Counted from the stretch's first letter, positions 1 through 10,241 are shown. The stretch is 64,000 bases of DNA from Tropicimonas sediminicola (GCF_900188335.1 NZ_FZOY01000003.1:471976-535975); one strand, 5' to 3'. Notes: a model not told the origin generated them from the letters alone. Numbers and translations: made by a program.

Positions 1-781
1 GCAGGAAGATCCGTTCGTCATCGACGAGGTAATGCGCCTTGACCAGCATTTCCGCCGTTTCCGTCAGCCGATCGTCGCCGCGCTGGTAGACGAAGATCCG
101 CTGCTGCTGGCCGAGGATCAGGTCGCCCGCGTTGCCGAGCGTGCCGGCGGGGATCACCACCGGGGCATGCGGGCCGACGGTGCGTACGGTGCGCCGCAGG
201 ACGCTGCGCAGGGGTTGGGGGCCGTGATCGCGGGTCAGCAGCCGATCGCCGGGGCGGAGCGTTTCCACTGCGGCCTGCCGGCCGTCCGCGAGAGTGATCC
301 GCGTGCCCTGGCCAAAGGCGACAGCGGTGATGTCGGCGAGACGCACCGGGGCGGGGGCGGTGTCGACGCCGATCAGCGTGTGGCCCTGGCCCGGTTCCAC
401 CGGATCGAGCGGCAGGGCGACCCGTTCGGTGCCGTCGCCGTCGGTCAGCTCGATCAGCAGCAGGTCGACCTTGTGGCCTTCGCGGCCGAGAAAGGTCAGC
501 CGCGCCGCCAGCCGGAGCGCGGCGCCGGGCCGCGCGACCTCGGTGCCGGAGGCGACACGCTGGCCCTCGGTGTCGGGGGAAAGAACCCGCCCGCCGGCGC
601 TCTGCCTGTCCGAGATGGCGAGCTGGAGGGCCTGCGCGTCGGTGTCGAGGCGGTAGACGTCGCCGGGGCAGAGCTCCTCGGTCCCCAGCAGCGGATCGCC
701 GAGGTTGGCGCCGGCGATGACCCGGAAGGCCGCGCCGGGAAGGACGTGGCAGGCATAATCGGGATCGAGGCTCGGTGTCAT
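1..781 (-). CDS. Hint-domain (Hedgehog/intein-like) protein, 3' end off the left edge
   Basis: The reverse strand is open from an ATG at 781 to the window edge, giving 260 codons without a stop. Residues 1 to about 145 form a beta-rich leader region of unknown function. From about residue 150 the pattern GTRI...VETLRPGDRLLTRDHGPQPL matches the Hint module common in exported Rhodobacterales proteins, where it normally follows a cysteine nucleophile. Here the expected cysteine is alanine (A155, within VAFGQGT), so self-splicing or autoproteolysis looks unlikely. There is no Sec signal peptide. The gene is divergent from the SDR gene at 968. The C-terminus is not in the window. Family assignment is fairly sure; biological role is unknown. 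Confidence 0.8.
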   Translation of the reverse strand, partial: MTPSLDPDYACHVLPGAAFRVIAGANLGDPLLGTEELCPGDVYRLDTDAQALQLAISDRQSAGGRVLSPDTEGQRVASGTEVARPGAALRLAARLTFLGREGHKVDLLLIELTDGDGTERVALPLDPVEPGQGHTLIGVDTAPAPVRLADITAVAFGQGTRITLADGRQAAVETLRPGDRLLTRDHGPQPLRSVLRRTVRTVGPHAPVVIPAGTLGNAGDLILGQQQRIFVYQRGDDRLTETAEMLVKAHYLVDDERIFL

Positions 782-967
782 CGGCGCGCTGTCCGGAGTG
801 AGGGGGCGTTCCCTGCGATACCGCCGGGGCAGCAGGGCGTCAATCGGACCGCCGCGGCACTCGATGCGCGCGCGGGCTTGCGGCGACGGCGGCCACAGGG
901 CAGGTTTCGGCGAGCGGAGCCGGCGTGGCCGGCCGCATGCGCAGGACAGACTTCAAGGGAGAGCGGC

Positions 968-1747
968 ATGGATCTGGGGATCGCGGGGAAGAGAGCGCTG
1001 GTGACGGCATCGTCGAAGGGACTCGGGCGCGGCTGCGCCGAGGCGCTGGCGGCGGCGGGCGTGGACCTGGTGCTGAACGCACGCGGCGCCGAGGCGCTGG
1101 AGGAGACGGCGGAGGCGATCCGCGCGGCGCATGGCGTGTCGGTGACCGCCGTCGCGGCGGATGTGACGCGGACCGACGGGCGTGCCTCCGTGCTGGAGGC
1201 GGCGGGACAGGTCGACATCCTCGTGACCAATGCCGGCGGGCCGCCGCCGGGCATGTGGTCGGATTGGGACCGCGAGGATTTCATCAAGGCGCTCGATGCA
1301 AACATGCTGGCGCCGATCGCGCTGATGCAGTCGCAGCTGCCGGGGATGATCGAGGCCGGCTGGGGCAGGGTGGTCAACATCACCTCCGGCTCCGTCAAGG
1401 CGCCGATCCCGGTGCTGGGCCTGTCGAACTCGGCGAGGGCCGGTCTGACGGGATTCGTCGCAGGCACGGCGCGGCAGGTCGCCCAGCACGGGGTCACCAT
1501 CAACAACATGCTGCCCGGCATCCATGCCACAGATCGCGCGGTGAGCCTTGACACCGGGGTCGCGCAGCAAACTGGCATCAGCCTCGACGAGGCGAGGGAA
1601 CAGCGCCAGGCGACGATCCCGGCGCGCCGCTACGGCACCGCCGAGGAGTTTGGCGCGATGTGCGCCTTCCTGTGTTCGCAGCAGGCGGGCTTTATCGTGG
1701 GGCAGAACATCCTGCTCGACGGCGGGGCGATCAACTCCACGCTGTGA
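968..1747 (+). CDS. SDR-family oxidoreductase with degenerate catalytic motif
   Basis: A 259-residue short-chain dehydrogenase/reductase fold. The dinucleotide-binding loop TASSKGLGRG is at residues 13-22 and the NAG element follows at about 88-90. The start at 968 is favoured by the upstream aagggagagc ribosome binding site, and everything upstream in frame is non-coding in character. The usual Ser-Tyr-Lys set is broken: S140 is present, but the Tyr position is S153 and the Lys position is R157 (within GLSNSARAG). FabG-like proteins with this SNSAR version exist in Proteobacteria, so this may be a distinct subfamily rather than decay. Substrate unknown. It stands alone, 73 bp ahead of a PqiA-like gene. 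Confidence 0.88.
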   Translation: MDLGIAGKRALVTASSKGLGRGCAEALAAAGVDLVLNARGAEALEETAEAIRAAHGVSVTAVAADVTRTDGRASVLEAAGQVDILVTNAGGPPPGMWSDWDREDFIKALDANMLAPIALMQSQLPGMIEAGWGRVVNITSGSVKAPIPVLGLSNSARAGLTGFVAGTARQVAQHGVTINNMLPGIHATDRAVSLDTGVAQQTGISLDEAREQRQATIPARRYGTAEEFGAMCAFLCSQQAGFIVGQNILLDGGAINSTL

Positions 1748-1820
1748 TGCCCTGAAAAGGTTAGATAACAGCGGGTTCGGGGCTGTATTTCACGCTCCGG
1801 GCCCTTGCAAGGCCCGAGCC

Positions 1821-2276
1821 ATGAATGCGCTGAAATACGCCAACCTCTCGCTGCTCCTGCTCTATCCGGTCGCCTGGTTCGCGCCGTTGATGCGGGCCGG
1901 GCTGCTGCCGCTTTTCGGGATGAGCGAGATCTCGGTGATCTCGGGGCTGCAGGCCTTGTGGCAGAGCGACGTGGCGCTGGCGTTGCTGGTCACGCTGTTT
2001 GCGCTCTTTGCCCCGTATCTCAAGACGATCGGGCTGGCGCTGATCCATTTCCGCATTGCGCGGCGGCGGCTGTTGCCGGCGCTGGAGGTGCTGGGGCGGC
2101 TGGCGATGGCCGACGTGTTCCTGATCGCGCTCTACATCGTGATCGCCAAGGGCATGGGGCTCGGGCGGGTGGAGACGGCCTGGGGGCTCTATCTCTTCAC
2201 CGCCTGCATTCTCGCCTCGCTGGTGATCGGCGCGCTGACGGAGCGTCGCGCCCGCTTGCCGAAGGCCGAGCAGTAG
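1821..2276 (+). CDS. PqiA-like (paraquat-inducible protein A family) inner membrane protein
   Basis: A 151-residue protein with about four hydrophobic segments (roughly residues 5-25, 47-70, 88-108 and 120-140). The layout and the YLKTIGLALIHF segment resemble the single-domain PqiA family, integral membrane partners of MCE-type lipid transport systems. No MCE (PqiB) gene is nearby, so it may act alone or with distant partners. The ATG at 1821 follows directly on the last base of a short intergenic stretch; ribosome binding is not obvious. It ends 14 bp before radA and is probably co-transcribed with it. Family call moderate; function not established from sequence. Confidence 0.7.
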   Translation: MNALKYANLSLLLLYPVAWFAPLMRAGLLPLFGMSEISVISGLQALWQSDVALALLVTLFALFAPYLKTIGLALIHFRIARRRLLPALEVLGRLAMADVFLIALYIVIAKGMGLGRVETAWGLYLFTACILASLVIGALTERRARLPKAEQ

Positions 2277-2290
2277 GGCATCCCTGCGCC

Positions 2291-3655
<1,365 letters not shown>

Positions 3656-3698
3656 GAGGCGCCAGGATACCAAGGGTCCGGGGCAGGAAGGCAAGCGA

Positions 3699-4301
3699 AT
3701 GGAAGGCTTCACCATCGTCGACGCGGGCGTCGCGGTCATCATCGTGTTCTCGGCGATCCTCGCCTATTCGCGCGGCTTCGTGCGCGAGGCGCTGGCGATC
3801 GCCGGCTGGGTGGCCGCAGCCGTGCTGGCCTATATCTTTGCGCCGCAGGCGGAACCGCTGGTCAGCGAGATCCCCGTGGTGCGCGACTTCCTCGACAATT
3901 GCACGGCCTCGACCATCGCGGCCTTCGCCGGCGTCTTCGCGCTGGCGCTCGTGGTCTTTGCGCTGTTCACGCCGCTGTTTTCCTCGATCGTGCAGCGCTC
4001 GGCGCTCAATGCCATCGACCAGGGCCTCGGCTTCCTGTTCGGCGTGCTGCGCGGGATGCTGCTCGTGGTGATCGCGCTGGTCGTCTACGATTTCGCCGTG
4101 GGCCAGGAGGGGGTCGAGGTCGTCGACCAGAGCCGCTCGGCGCAGGTCTTCGCCTCGATGCAGCAGCGGGTGAGCGGCGAGATCGCCGACCAGGAAACCG
4201 CGCTGGCCTGGCTGACCGACAAGTTCGAATCGCTGATCGAGAGCTCCTGCGGGCCCGAGGCCGCGGGCGTGATCGCGCCCGAAACGCCGCCCGCCAACTG
4301 A
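3699..4301 (+). CDS. cvpA: CvpA family membrane protein
   Basis: A 200-residue inner membrane protein with four predicted transmembrane segments in the first 140 residues (DAGVAVIIVFSAILAYSRGF is the characteristic first one) and a hydrophilic tail. CvpA is named for colicin V production but is a general envelope protein that is often linked to purF, as it is here. The start at 3699 is preceded by caggaaggcaag, a good ribosome binding site. A perfect stem-loop with a T run follows 26 bp after the stop, so radA-cvpA transcription probably ends before purF. Confidence 0.9.
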   Translation: MEGFTIVDAGVAVIIVFSAILAYSRGFVREALAIAGWVAAAVLAYIFAPQAEPLVSEIPVVRDFLDNCTASTIAAFAGVFALALVVFALFTPLFSSIVQRSALNAIDQGLGFLFGVLRGMLLVVIALVVYDFAVGQEGVEVVDQSRSAQVFASMQQRVSGEIADQETALAWLTDKFESLIESSCGPEAAGVIAPETPPAN

Positions 4302-4326
4302 AGGCAGAGCCGCGAGAGACAGGATT

Positions 4327-4349
4327 GGGCGCCTCCGGGCGCCCTTTTT
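4327..4349 (+). terminator. Intrinsic terminator after radA-cvpA
   Basis: Perfect 7-bp stem GGGCGCC (4327-4333) with loop TCCG and complement 4338-4344, followed by five T residues (4345-4349). It lies 26 bp after the cvpA stop, on the coding strand. Confidence 0.9.
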
Positions 4350-4493
4350 CGTGCAGGGATGGGGCTTTGCGAGGCAGGGCGGGGCGCGGCGGTCGTTCGG
4401 GGGCGCGTCATCGTGACAAAGGGATGACACCCGGGGTGCAACACCGTAAACAGGCCTCGCCGCTCACAGCCCGGATTCGGAGCCCTCTGCCAT

Positions 4494-5981
4494 ATGCCTG
4501 CCGCGCTTGAAACGTCCCAGCCGTTTTATGCCCACCCGTTCGACGACGACAAGCTCCGCGAGGAATGCGGCGTCTTCGGTGTCATCGGCGCCGCGGATGC
4601 GGCCAACTTTGTCGCCCTCGGCCTGCACGCGTTGCAGCACCGCGGGCAGGAGGCCGGGGGCATCGTCACCCACAACCATGGCACGGGGTTCCACTCGGCC
4701 CGGCGCTTCGGCTACGTGCGGGACAACTTCACCTCCGCCACGCTGATGGACACGCTGCCGGGCGATCTCGGCATCGGGCATGTGCGCTATTCCACCGCCG
4801 GCTCCAAGGGCCGCACCGAGATCCGCGACGTGCAGCCGTTCTTCGGCGAGTTCTCGATGGGCGGGGCGGCGATTGCCCATAACGGCAACATCACCAACGC
4901 CGAGGCGCTGCGCCGCGAGCTGATCGAGCGCGGCTCGATCTTCCAGTCCAACAGCGACAGCGAATGCATCATCCACCTGATGGCCCGCTCGCTGCAACGC
5001 GACATCCCCGAGCGGATGAAGGACGCGCTTCGCCGGGTCGAGGGGGCGTTCTCCATCGTCGCCATGACCCGGAGCAAGCTGATCGGCGTGCGCGATCCGC
5101 TGGGTGTGCGGCCGCTGGTGCTGGGCCGGCTTGGCGGCGCCTGGGTGCTGTCGTCCGAGACCTGCGCGCTGGACATCATCGGCGCCGAATTCGTGCGCGA
5201 GATCGAGCCGGGCGAAATGGTGGTGATCTCGGCCGATGCCGGGGTCAAGAGCCATCGCCCCTTCGAAGCCCGCGAGCCGCGCTTCTGCATCTTCGAACAT
5301 GTCTATTTCTCGCGCCCCGATTCCACGCTCGGCGGCCGGTCGGTCTACGAGACGCGCCGCCAGATCGGCGTGGAGCTGGCCCGTGAAGCGCCGGTGGAGG
5401 CCGATCTGGTCTGCCCGGTGCCCGACAGCGGCACCCCGGCGGCGATCGGTTTCAGCCAGGAAAGCGGCATTCCCTATGCGATGGGGATCGTGCGCAACCA
5501 GTACATGGGCCGGACCTTCATCGAGCCCACCGAGCAGATCCGGAACATGGGCGTGCGGCTCAAGCTCAACGTGAACCGCGCGCTGATCGCCGGCAAGCGG
5601 GTGATCCTCGTGGACGACAGCGTGGTGCGCGGCACCACCAGCCGCAAGATCAAGGAGATGATCCTCGATGCCGGTGCGGCCGAGGTGCATTTCCGCATCG
5701 CCTCGCCGCCGACCGCCTGGCCCTGTTTCTACGGTGTCGACACGCCGCAGCGGGAAAAGCTGCTGGCGGCGACGATGTCCGAGGACGAGATGCGCGACCA
5801 CCTGGCGGTTGACAGCCTGAAGTTCATCTCGCTCGACGGTCTCTACCGCGCGGTGGGCGAGGCGAACGGGCGCGACCCGAAATGCCCGCGCTATTGCGAC
5901 GCCTGCTTCTCCGGCGAGTACCCGGTGGCGCCGTCGGACATGCTGGAGCGGGGCTTCCAGCTCAAGACCGCGGCCGAGTGA
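4494..5981 (+). CDS. purF: Amidophosphoribosyltransferase PurF
   Basis: A 495-residue enzyme for the first committed step of purine synthesis: PRPP plus glutamine to 5-phosphoribosylamine. The N-terminal glutaminase has its nucleophile at C25 (EECGVFGV), so with the ATG at 4494 there is a 24-residue propeptide to be removed, as in propeptide-type PurF. The PRPP loop VILVDDSVVRGTTS is in the C-terminal phosphoribosyltransferase domain, and CPRYCDACFSGEYP near the end is a cysteine-rich segment of the type that holds the regulatory iron-sulfur cluster. It is separated from cvpA by a terminator and has its own 5' region of about 145 bp, where I see no clear riboswitch. Confidence 0.96.
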   Translation: MPAALETSQPFYAHPFDDDKLREECGVFGVIGAADAANFVALGLHALQHRGQEAGGIVTHNHGTGFHSARRFGYVRDNFTSATLMDTLPGDLGIGHVRYSTAGSKGRTEIRDVQPFFGEFSMGGAAIAHNGNITNAEALRRELIERGSIFQSNSDSECIIHLMARSLQRDIPERMKDALRRVEGAFSIVAMTRSKLIGVRDPLGVRPLVLGRLGGAWVLSSETCALDIIGAEFVREIEPGEMVVISADAGVKSHRPFEAREPRFCIFEHVYFSRPDSTLGGRSVYETRRQIGVELAREAPVEADLVCPVPDSGTPAAIGFSQESGIPYAMGIVRNQYMGRTFIEPTEQIRNMGVRLKLNVNRALIAGKRVILVDDSVVRGTTSRKIKEMILDAGAAEVHFRIASPPTAWPCFYGVDTPQREKLLAATMSEDEMRDHLAVDSLKFISLDGLYRAVGEANGRDPKCPRYCDACFSGEYPVAPSDMLERGFQLKTAAE

Positions 5982-6339
5982 AACGCGGCCGGGGCGGTGC
6001 CCCGGCGGAGCGGCTGGCCCATGCCTTCCCGGAACACAGCGGCGCTGGAACCGTCGGGTTCGCGCGCCCTTGAGGCTGCCGGACTCGCCAGTGCGGGTGC
6101 GTCATGCCGTGCTTCAGGGCGTCGCTCCAGCCTGTTGCTTTCCTGTGACAAATCTCTTTCAGCGTGGGTTCGGAGGGAACCTGCCGACCGGCAGGCGAGG
6201 CTTTGCCGAGTTTCGCCGGGCCGGGTTCGCCCGGGCGGGAACTGGAGCCGGGCGGCGGTGTTCATTCCCCGAAGCCCGACGCGGAGGCGGCACGCGATCG
6301 TTTCCGCGGCGACGGGCTCGAATGAAAGAGGAAAGACCC
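5982..6339. other. Non-coding stretch between purF and the SH3/DUF1236 gene
   Basis: 358 bp. An 8-bp perfect stem (GCCGGGGC 5988-5995, loop GGT, complement 5999-6006) begins 7 bp after the purF stop; it is terminator-like but has no T tract. A second small stem (CTGCCG AC CGGCAG, 6181-6194) lies in the probable leader of the next gene. I see no convincing gene, and open frames here lack coding character. Confidence 0.6.
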
Positions 6340-6987
6340 ATGAAAACCCTTCTGGTATCCATGACCGCCGTTGCCCTTTCGACCGCTGCCGCCCAGGCCG
6401 CGACGTCTGCGACCGCCACGACGGACCTCAATCTGCGCGCCGCGCCGGGGCCGGCGGCCGAGGTGATTTCGGTCATCCCCGCGCAGCAGAACGTGGCGGT
6501 GAACGGCTGTCTGGAAGAAGCCAACTGGTGCGAGGTCGTGCTCGACGGCAAGACCGGCTGGGCCTATGGCGACTATCTCTCGGTCAATGTCGGTGACGAG
6601 ATCGCCGCGCTGACCGCCGTGCCCGAAAGCGTGCCGGTTCCGGTGATCCGCGTCGAGGACACGACCGCCGAGACGGCGATCGCCACCGGCACGGTCGGGG
6701 CCATGGTCGGTGCCGTGGTCGGCGGGCCGGTCGGGGCCGCGGTGGGCGGTCTCGCGGGGGCCGGCGTCGGCGCCGCGAGCGACCCGGGCGCCCATGTCGA
6801 GACCTATGTGGTCAACCACCCGGTCGAGCCGGTCTATCTGGATGGCGAGGTCGTGGTGGGTGCCGGCCTGCCCGGTGAGGTCGCGCTGGTCGATATCCCG
6901 GACAGCGACCTGCGCTACGCCAACGTGAATGGCCTGCCGGTGCTGGTGGAGCCGTCGGACCGCCGCATCACCTACATCGTGCGCTAA
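6340..6987 (+). CDS. Exported SH3b / DUF1236 protein
   Basis: A 215-residue protein with a Sec signal peptide (cut probably after AAQA, about residue 19). A bacterial SH3-like domain follows (TDLNLRAAPGP... at about 27-85, with the WCEV and GWAYGDYL elements). Next comes a glycine/alanine-rich stretch of glycine-zipper type (about 108-145). The C-terminus matches DUF1236: GEVVVGAGLPGEVALVDIPD, then LRYANVNGLPVLVEP and RRITYIVR. The start at 6340 follows aaagaggaaag. It probably lies in the periplasm with the zipper on or in a membrane. Function is unknown for the family; envelope or peptidoglycan interaction is inferred from SH3b. Confidence 0.88.
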   Translation: MKTLLVSMTAVALSTAAAQAATSATATTDLNLRAAPGPAAEVISVIPAQQNVAVNGCLEEANWCEVVLDGKTGWAYGDYLSVNVGDEIAALTAVPESVPVPVIRVEDTTAETAIATGTVGAMVGAVVGGPVGAAVGGLAGAGVGAASDPGAHVETYVVNHPVEPVYLDGEVVVGAGLPGEVALVDIPDSDLRYANVNGLPVLVEPSDRRITYIVR

Positions 6988-7088
6988 GCCCTGCATTCAG
7001 GCAGCACACGCCGATACGGCCATTCCATGTGCCGCTCCCGCCATCCGGGCGGGGGCGGTTCCTGCCAGTGGCGAGCCGCCGGCACGGG

Positions 7089-8912
7089 TCAGAAGGGAAA
7101 CACCAGCGGGATCACGAAGAGCGTCGTCGCCATCACCAGCAGGGTGAGCGGCAGGCCGCATTTCAGGAAATCGACGAAGGTGTAGTTGCCGGGCCCGACG
7201 ACCAGGGTCACGACGGGGCTGGAGACCGGCGAGGCGAAGCCCGCGGAGCCCGCGATCAGCACCGCGATTGCCATGGGCATCGGCGAGACGCCCATCTCCA
7301 GCGCCGCGTTGACCGCGATCGGGGCGACCAGCACCAGCGTCGCGGTGTTCGACAGGATCCAGCTCAGCGCCATGGTCATGAAGAACAGGGCGAACATGAC
7401 CGCGCGGGGGCTTTCCTCCCCGGCCATGGAGAGCAGGTTCTGGACGATGATCTGGGTGCCGCCGGTCTTGTCGAGCGCCTGCGCCAGCGGCAGCATCCCG
7501 GCGATCAGCACCAGGGTCTCGAGCCGGATCGAGCCGTAGGCCTGGTTGGTCGAGATGGTGCCGGTCATCACGGCGGCGACGGCGGCGAGGATCACCGCGA
7601 TGGTGATCGACATGCCGCCGATCGAGACCGCGATCATCGCGAAGAGGATGATCAGCGCGATCCAGAGCTTGTTGGAATTGGGCACGGATTGCGCCCGTTC
7701 GGCCGGTTCCTCGATGATCACGAAATCGCGGCCGGTGCTGTTGATCGCGTCCAGCCGGGTCCATTTGCCGGTGACGAGAAGACGGTCGCCGGCCTTGAGC
7801 GGCGTGGTCTCCATCTCCTCGAGCGGCTTGGTGCCGCGCAGCACGTTGATCACCTCGAGCCCGTAGCGGGAGCGGAACTCCAGCTCGGTGATGCTGCGGC
7901 CGCGGATCTTGGCTTCGGGATGGACCATCACCTCGAGGATGCCGAGCGTGTCGATCCAGGTGTTCATGTCGTTGAAGAAGGATTGCACCGGTTCGATCCC
8001 CGGCAGGCCGGAGAAGGCGGCGATCTGGGCGTCGGAGCCGGTGACCACGATCAGGTCGCCCTGCTGGAAGTCCATGCCGGGGGAGTAGAGCGCCGTGTGC
8101 GGGTTGCCGCGCGGGCCGCGGCGGCGGCGGGCGAGGATACGGGGCGCGTTGCGTTCGACCTCGCGGGCGGCGGAGCCGGTGAAGGCCTGCTCGACGCGCA
8201 GCACCTCGACCCGGTCCAGCCCGTGGATGTGGTAGAGTTCGGCGAAGGAGCGGTCGGCGCGGCGCGGGCGGTCTGAGCCGTCGGCCATTAGCGGCCCGAG
8301 GAGGTGACGGCCGACGAAGGCGAAGAAGAGCACCGTTCCGGCGAGCACGATCAGGCCGATCACGGAGAAGCTGAAGAAGCCGAGTGGCTGGCCGGTGGCG
8401 TCGCGCAGGGCGTCGGAGACGGCGAGGTTGCCCGGTGTGCCGATCAGGGTGAGCATGCCGGAGAGCAGGGCGCCGAAGGACATCGGCATCAGCAGGCGGG
8501 CGGCGTTGATCCCGGTGTCGCGGGCGATACGCATCACGATCGGGATGAAGATCGCCACCACGGCGGTCGAGGACATCACCGAGCCGAGCAGCGCCGCGCC
8601 GACGCAGAGCGGGATCATGAGGCGGACCTCGTCGCCCTTGCCCTGCTTGAGGATCATGTCGCCCACGGTTCGGGCGACGCCGGTGCGGTCGAGCATCTCG
8701 CCGACCACGAAGAGGCCCGCGACCATGATGATGATCGTGGCGCCGAAGCCCGAGACCGCCTCGGTCGGGGTCAGGATGCCGCTGAGCGCGAGCGTGACCA
8801 GCACGAAGAGCGCGATCAGGTCGTAGCGGACCTTGCTCGAGGCCATCAGGATCGCGGTCAGCCCGATCAGGTAGAACACGAAGGTTGCGTCGCCGCTTGC
8901 GTCGTTGGGCAT
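7089..8912 (-). CDS. SLC13/DASS-type permease with two RCK_C domains
   Basis: A 607-residue inner membrane transporter. Two membrane halves (about residues 10-185 and 395-607) flank a soluble middle that carries two TrkA-C/RCK_C-like repeats (about 205-290 and 300-375, each with a DLIVVTGSD- or DRLLVTGKW-type strand). The arrangement is that of the CitT/SLC13 anion symporters annotated as sulfate or di-/tricarboxylate permeases. SLC13 membrane motifs around STAVVAIFIPI and LSNTATLVLVAPI are visible in the two halves. CTGGGAGACGATCC before the ATG supplies the ribosome binding site. No neighbouring gene points to the substrate. Confidence 0.87.
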   Translation of the reverse strand: MPNDASGDATFVFYLIGLTAILMASSKVRYDLIALFVLVTLALSGILTPTEAVSGFGATIIIMVAGLFVVGEMLDRTGVARTVGDMILKQGKGDEVRLMIPLCVGAALLGSVMSSTAVVAIFIPIVMRIARDTGINAARLLMPMSFGALLSGMLTLIGTPGNLAVSDALRDATGQPLGFFSFSVIGLIVLAGTVLFFAFVGRHLLGPLMADGSDRPRRADRSFAELYHIHGLDRVEVLRVEQAFTGSAAREVERNAPRILARRRRGPRGNPHTALYSPGMDFQQGDLIVVTGSDAQIAAFSGLPGIEPVQSFFNDMNTWIDTLGILEVMVHPEAKIRGRSITELEFRSRYGLEVINVLRGTKPLEEMETTPLKAGDRLLVTGKWTRLDAINSTGRDFVIIEEPAERAQSVPNSNKLWIALIILFAMIAVSIGGMSITIAVILAAVAAVMTGTISTNQAYGSIRLETLVLIAGMLPLAQALDKTGGTQIIVQNLLSMAGEESPRAVMFALFFMTMALSWILSNTATLVLVAPIAVNAALEMGVSPMPMAIAVLIAGSAGFASPVSSPVVTLVVGPGNYTFVDFLKCGLPLTLLVMATTLFVIPLVFPF

Positions 8913-9282
8913 GGATCGTCTCCCAGAGGCGTGTCGTGCCGTTCCCGGGCGCGCCCCTGCCGGCCACGCCTTGAGGCGGAGTTAAGCACCTCGCAGGCGG
9001 CGGCGCCAGATGCTCGGGCCGTGACGATTGCGCCCGTCCGGGGCCGGCCGCGCGCGCCCCCGGCCGCGGTGCGCGGCAATCGGCCGAGGCGCGCCGATCA
9101 CACGCTTGCGTGACTTCCCCCTTCCACGCCGGGGTGATAGCCCGCCGACGTTCGCCCGGGGCGGGCGCCGCAGGGCGCCACCGGGCCCAGTGATTCACGT
9201 TCGCATTGCCACCGATTCTGCCGCGCGGCCGGATGATCCGCCGTCGGGTGAGCGCGTGGGAAAGCGATGCAAGGAGATGCCG
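8913..9282. other. Divergent intergenic region
   Basis: 370 bp between the SLC13 permease (reverse) and the small PilP-like gene (forward). It must hold both promoters. I can point only to a small CACGC-TT-GCGTG stem near 9100 and to the aaggag ribosome binding site at 9271-9276. No convincing gene or box was found. Confidence 0.5.
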
Positions 9283-9534
9283 ATGTCTGACAATGCGCTG
9301 GTTGCCTCGGCGGCGACCCGAAAGAACGAGATCAGCCTCAACCAGCTGGCCCTGATCGGTGTGTTCGGCACCGAAACCGATCGCCGTGCGCTGCTGCGCC
9401 AGTCGTCCGGCCGGATCGTGCGGGTGCAGCCGGGACAGCGGATCGGCGGTGCGACCATCGTCGGAATCGGCGCCTCGGAACTGATCCTGCAGTCGGGATC
9501 GGGAACGCGGAAGCTGGAAATGCCGTCGGGCTGA
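9283..9534 (+). CDS. Small PilP/GspC-like domain protein
   Basis: An 83-residue protein whose segment ISLNQLALIGVFGTETDRRA, then RIVRVQPGQRIGGATIVGIGASELIL resembles the C-terminal domain of PilP/GspC pilotin-scaffold proteins. The usual membrane anchor and linker are absent and no pilus or type II secretion gene is nearby. The ATG at 9283 is chosen over 9277 because the aaggag at 9271-9276 would be directly against the earlier one. Either a stand-alone periplasm-like beta domain that stays in the cytoplasm or a fragment of a once larger protein. Resemblance read by eye; function unknown. Confidence 0.68.
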   Translation: MSDNALVASAATRKNEISLNQLALIGVFGTETDRRALLRQSSGRIVRVQPGQRIGGATIVGIGASELILQSGSGTRKLEMPSG

Positions 9535-9581
9535 CAGGCAACCGCTTGACCTCGGTGGCCGCAAAGGTGCACTCAGCGCGC

Positions 9582-10241
9582 ATGACAAGACTTGCCCTCG
9601 TGACCGGCGCTTCCCGCGGCCTCGGTGCCGCCATCGCCGAGGCGCTCGCGCCTGACTATCATGTCCTCGCCGTCGCCCGCACCGTGGGCGGGCTGGAGGA
9701 GCTTGACGACCGCATCAAGGCCAGGGGCGGCGAGGCGACGCTGGCGCCGCTCGACATCACCGACGACGGGGCGATGCAGCACCTCTGCCGCTCGGTCCAC
9801 GACCGCTGGGGCGGGGTCGACCTGTGGGTGCATACGGCGATCCATGCCGCCGCGTTGACGCCCACGAACATGATCGACGCCAAGCGGTGGGACGCCTCGC
9901 TCGCGGTCAACGTGGATGCGGTGCGGCGGCTGATCGAATATGTTTCGCCGCTGCTGATGGCGCGGCCCGGAGCGCGGGCGGTGTTCCTTGACGACGACCG
10001 GGCCGGGCAGGCGTTCTTCGGCAATTACGGGGCCACCAAGGCGGCGCAGATGGCGCTGGCGCGGTCCTGGCAGGCGGAGACGCAGCGGACCGGGCCGCGG
10101 GTGGTGATCCTGCAGCCGCAACCGGTGCCGACGGCACTGCGCGGCCGCTTCTTCCCGGGCGAGGACCGCAGCAAGCTTTCCGGCGTGCTGGACGAAGGGG
10201 CACGGCTGGCGGGCCTGCTGGCCGAGACCGGGGCGGAGTGA
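9582..10241 (+). CDS. SDR-family oxidoreductase
   Basis: A 219-residue short-chain dehydrogenase-like protein with TGASRGLG at residues 8-15 and the YxxxK pair at Y149/K153 (NYGATK). The catalytic serine position (about 136) is Leu followed by three Asp (FLDDDRAG), and the NAG motif is replaced by HTAIHAA, so activity may be altered. It is 47 bp downstream of the PilP-like gene and may be co-transcribed. Substrate unknown. Similar short SDR proteins with an FLDDDRAG element may form a Rhodobacterales group, which a search would show. Confidence 0.85.
   Translation: MTRLALVTGASRGLGAAIAEALAPDYHVLAVARTVGGLEELDDRIKARGGEATLAPLDITDDGAMQHLCRSVHDRWGGVDLWVHTAIHAAALTPTNMIDAKRWDASLAVNVDAVRRLIEYVSPLLMARPGARAVFLDDDRAGQAFFGNYGATKAAQMALARSWQAETQRTGPRVVILQPQPVPTALRGRFFPGEDRSKLSGVLDEGARLAGLLAETGAE

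Noticed and set aside
4350..4493. Purine riboswitch upstream of purF
   Set aside because: No conserved purine-aptamer core was visible, and the region is very GC rich.
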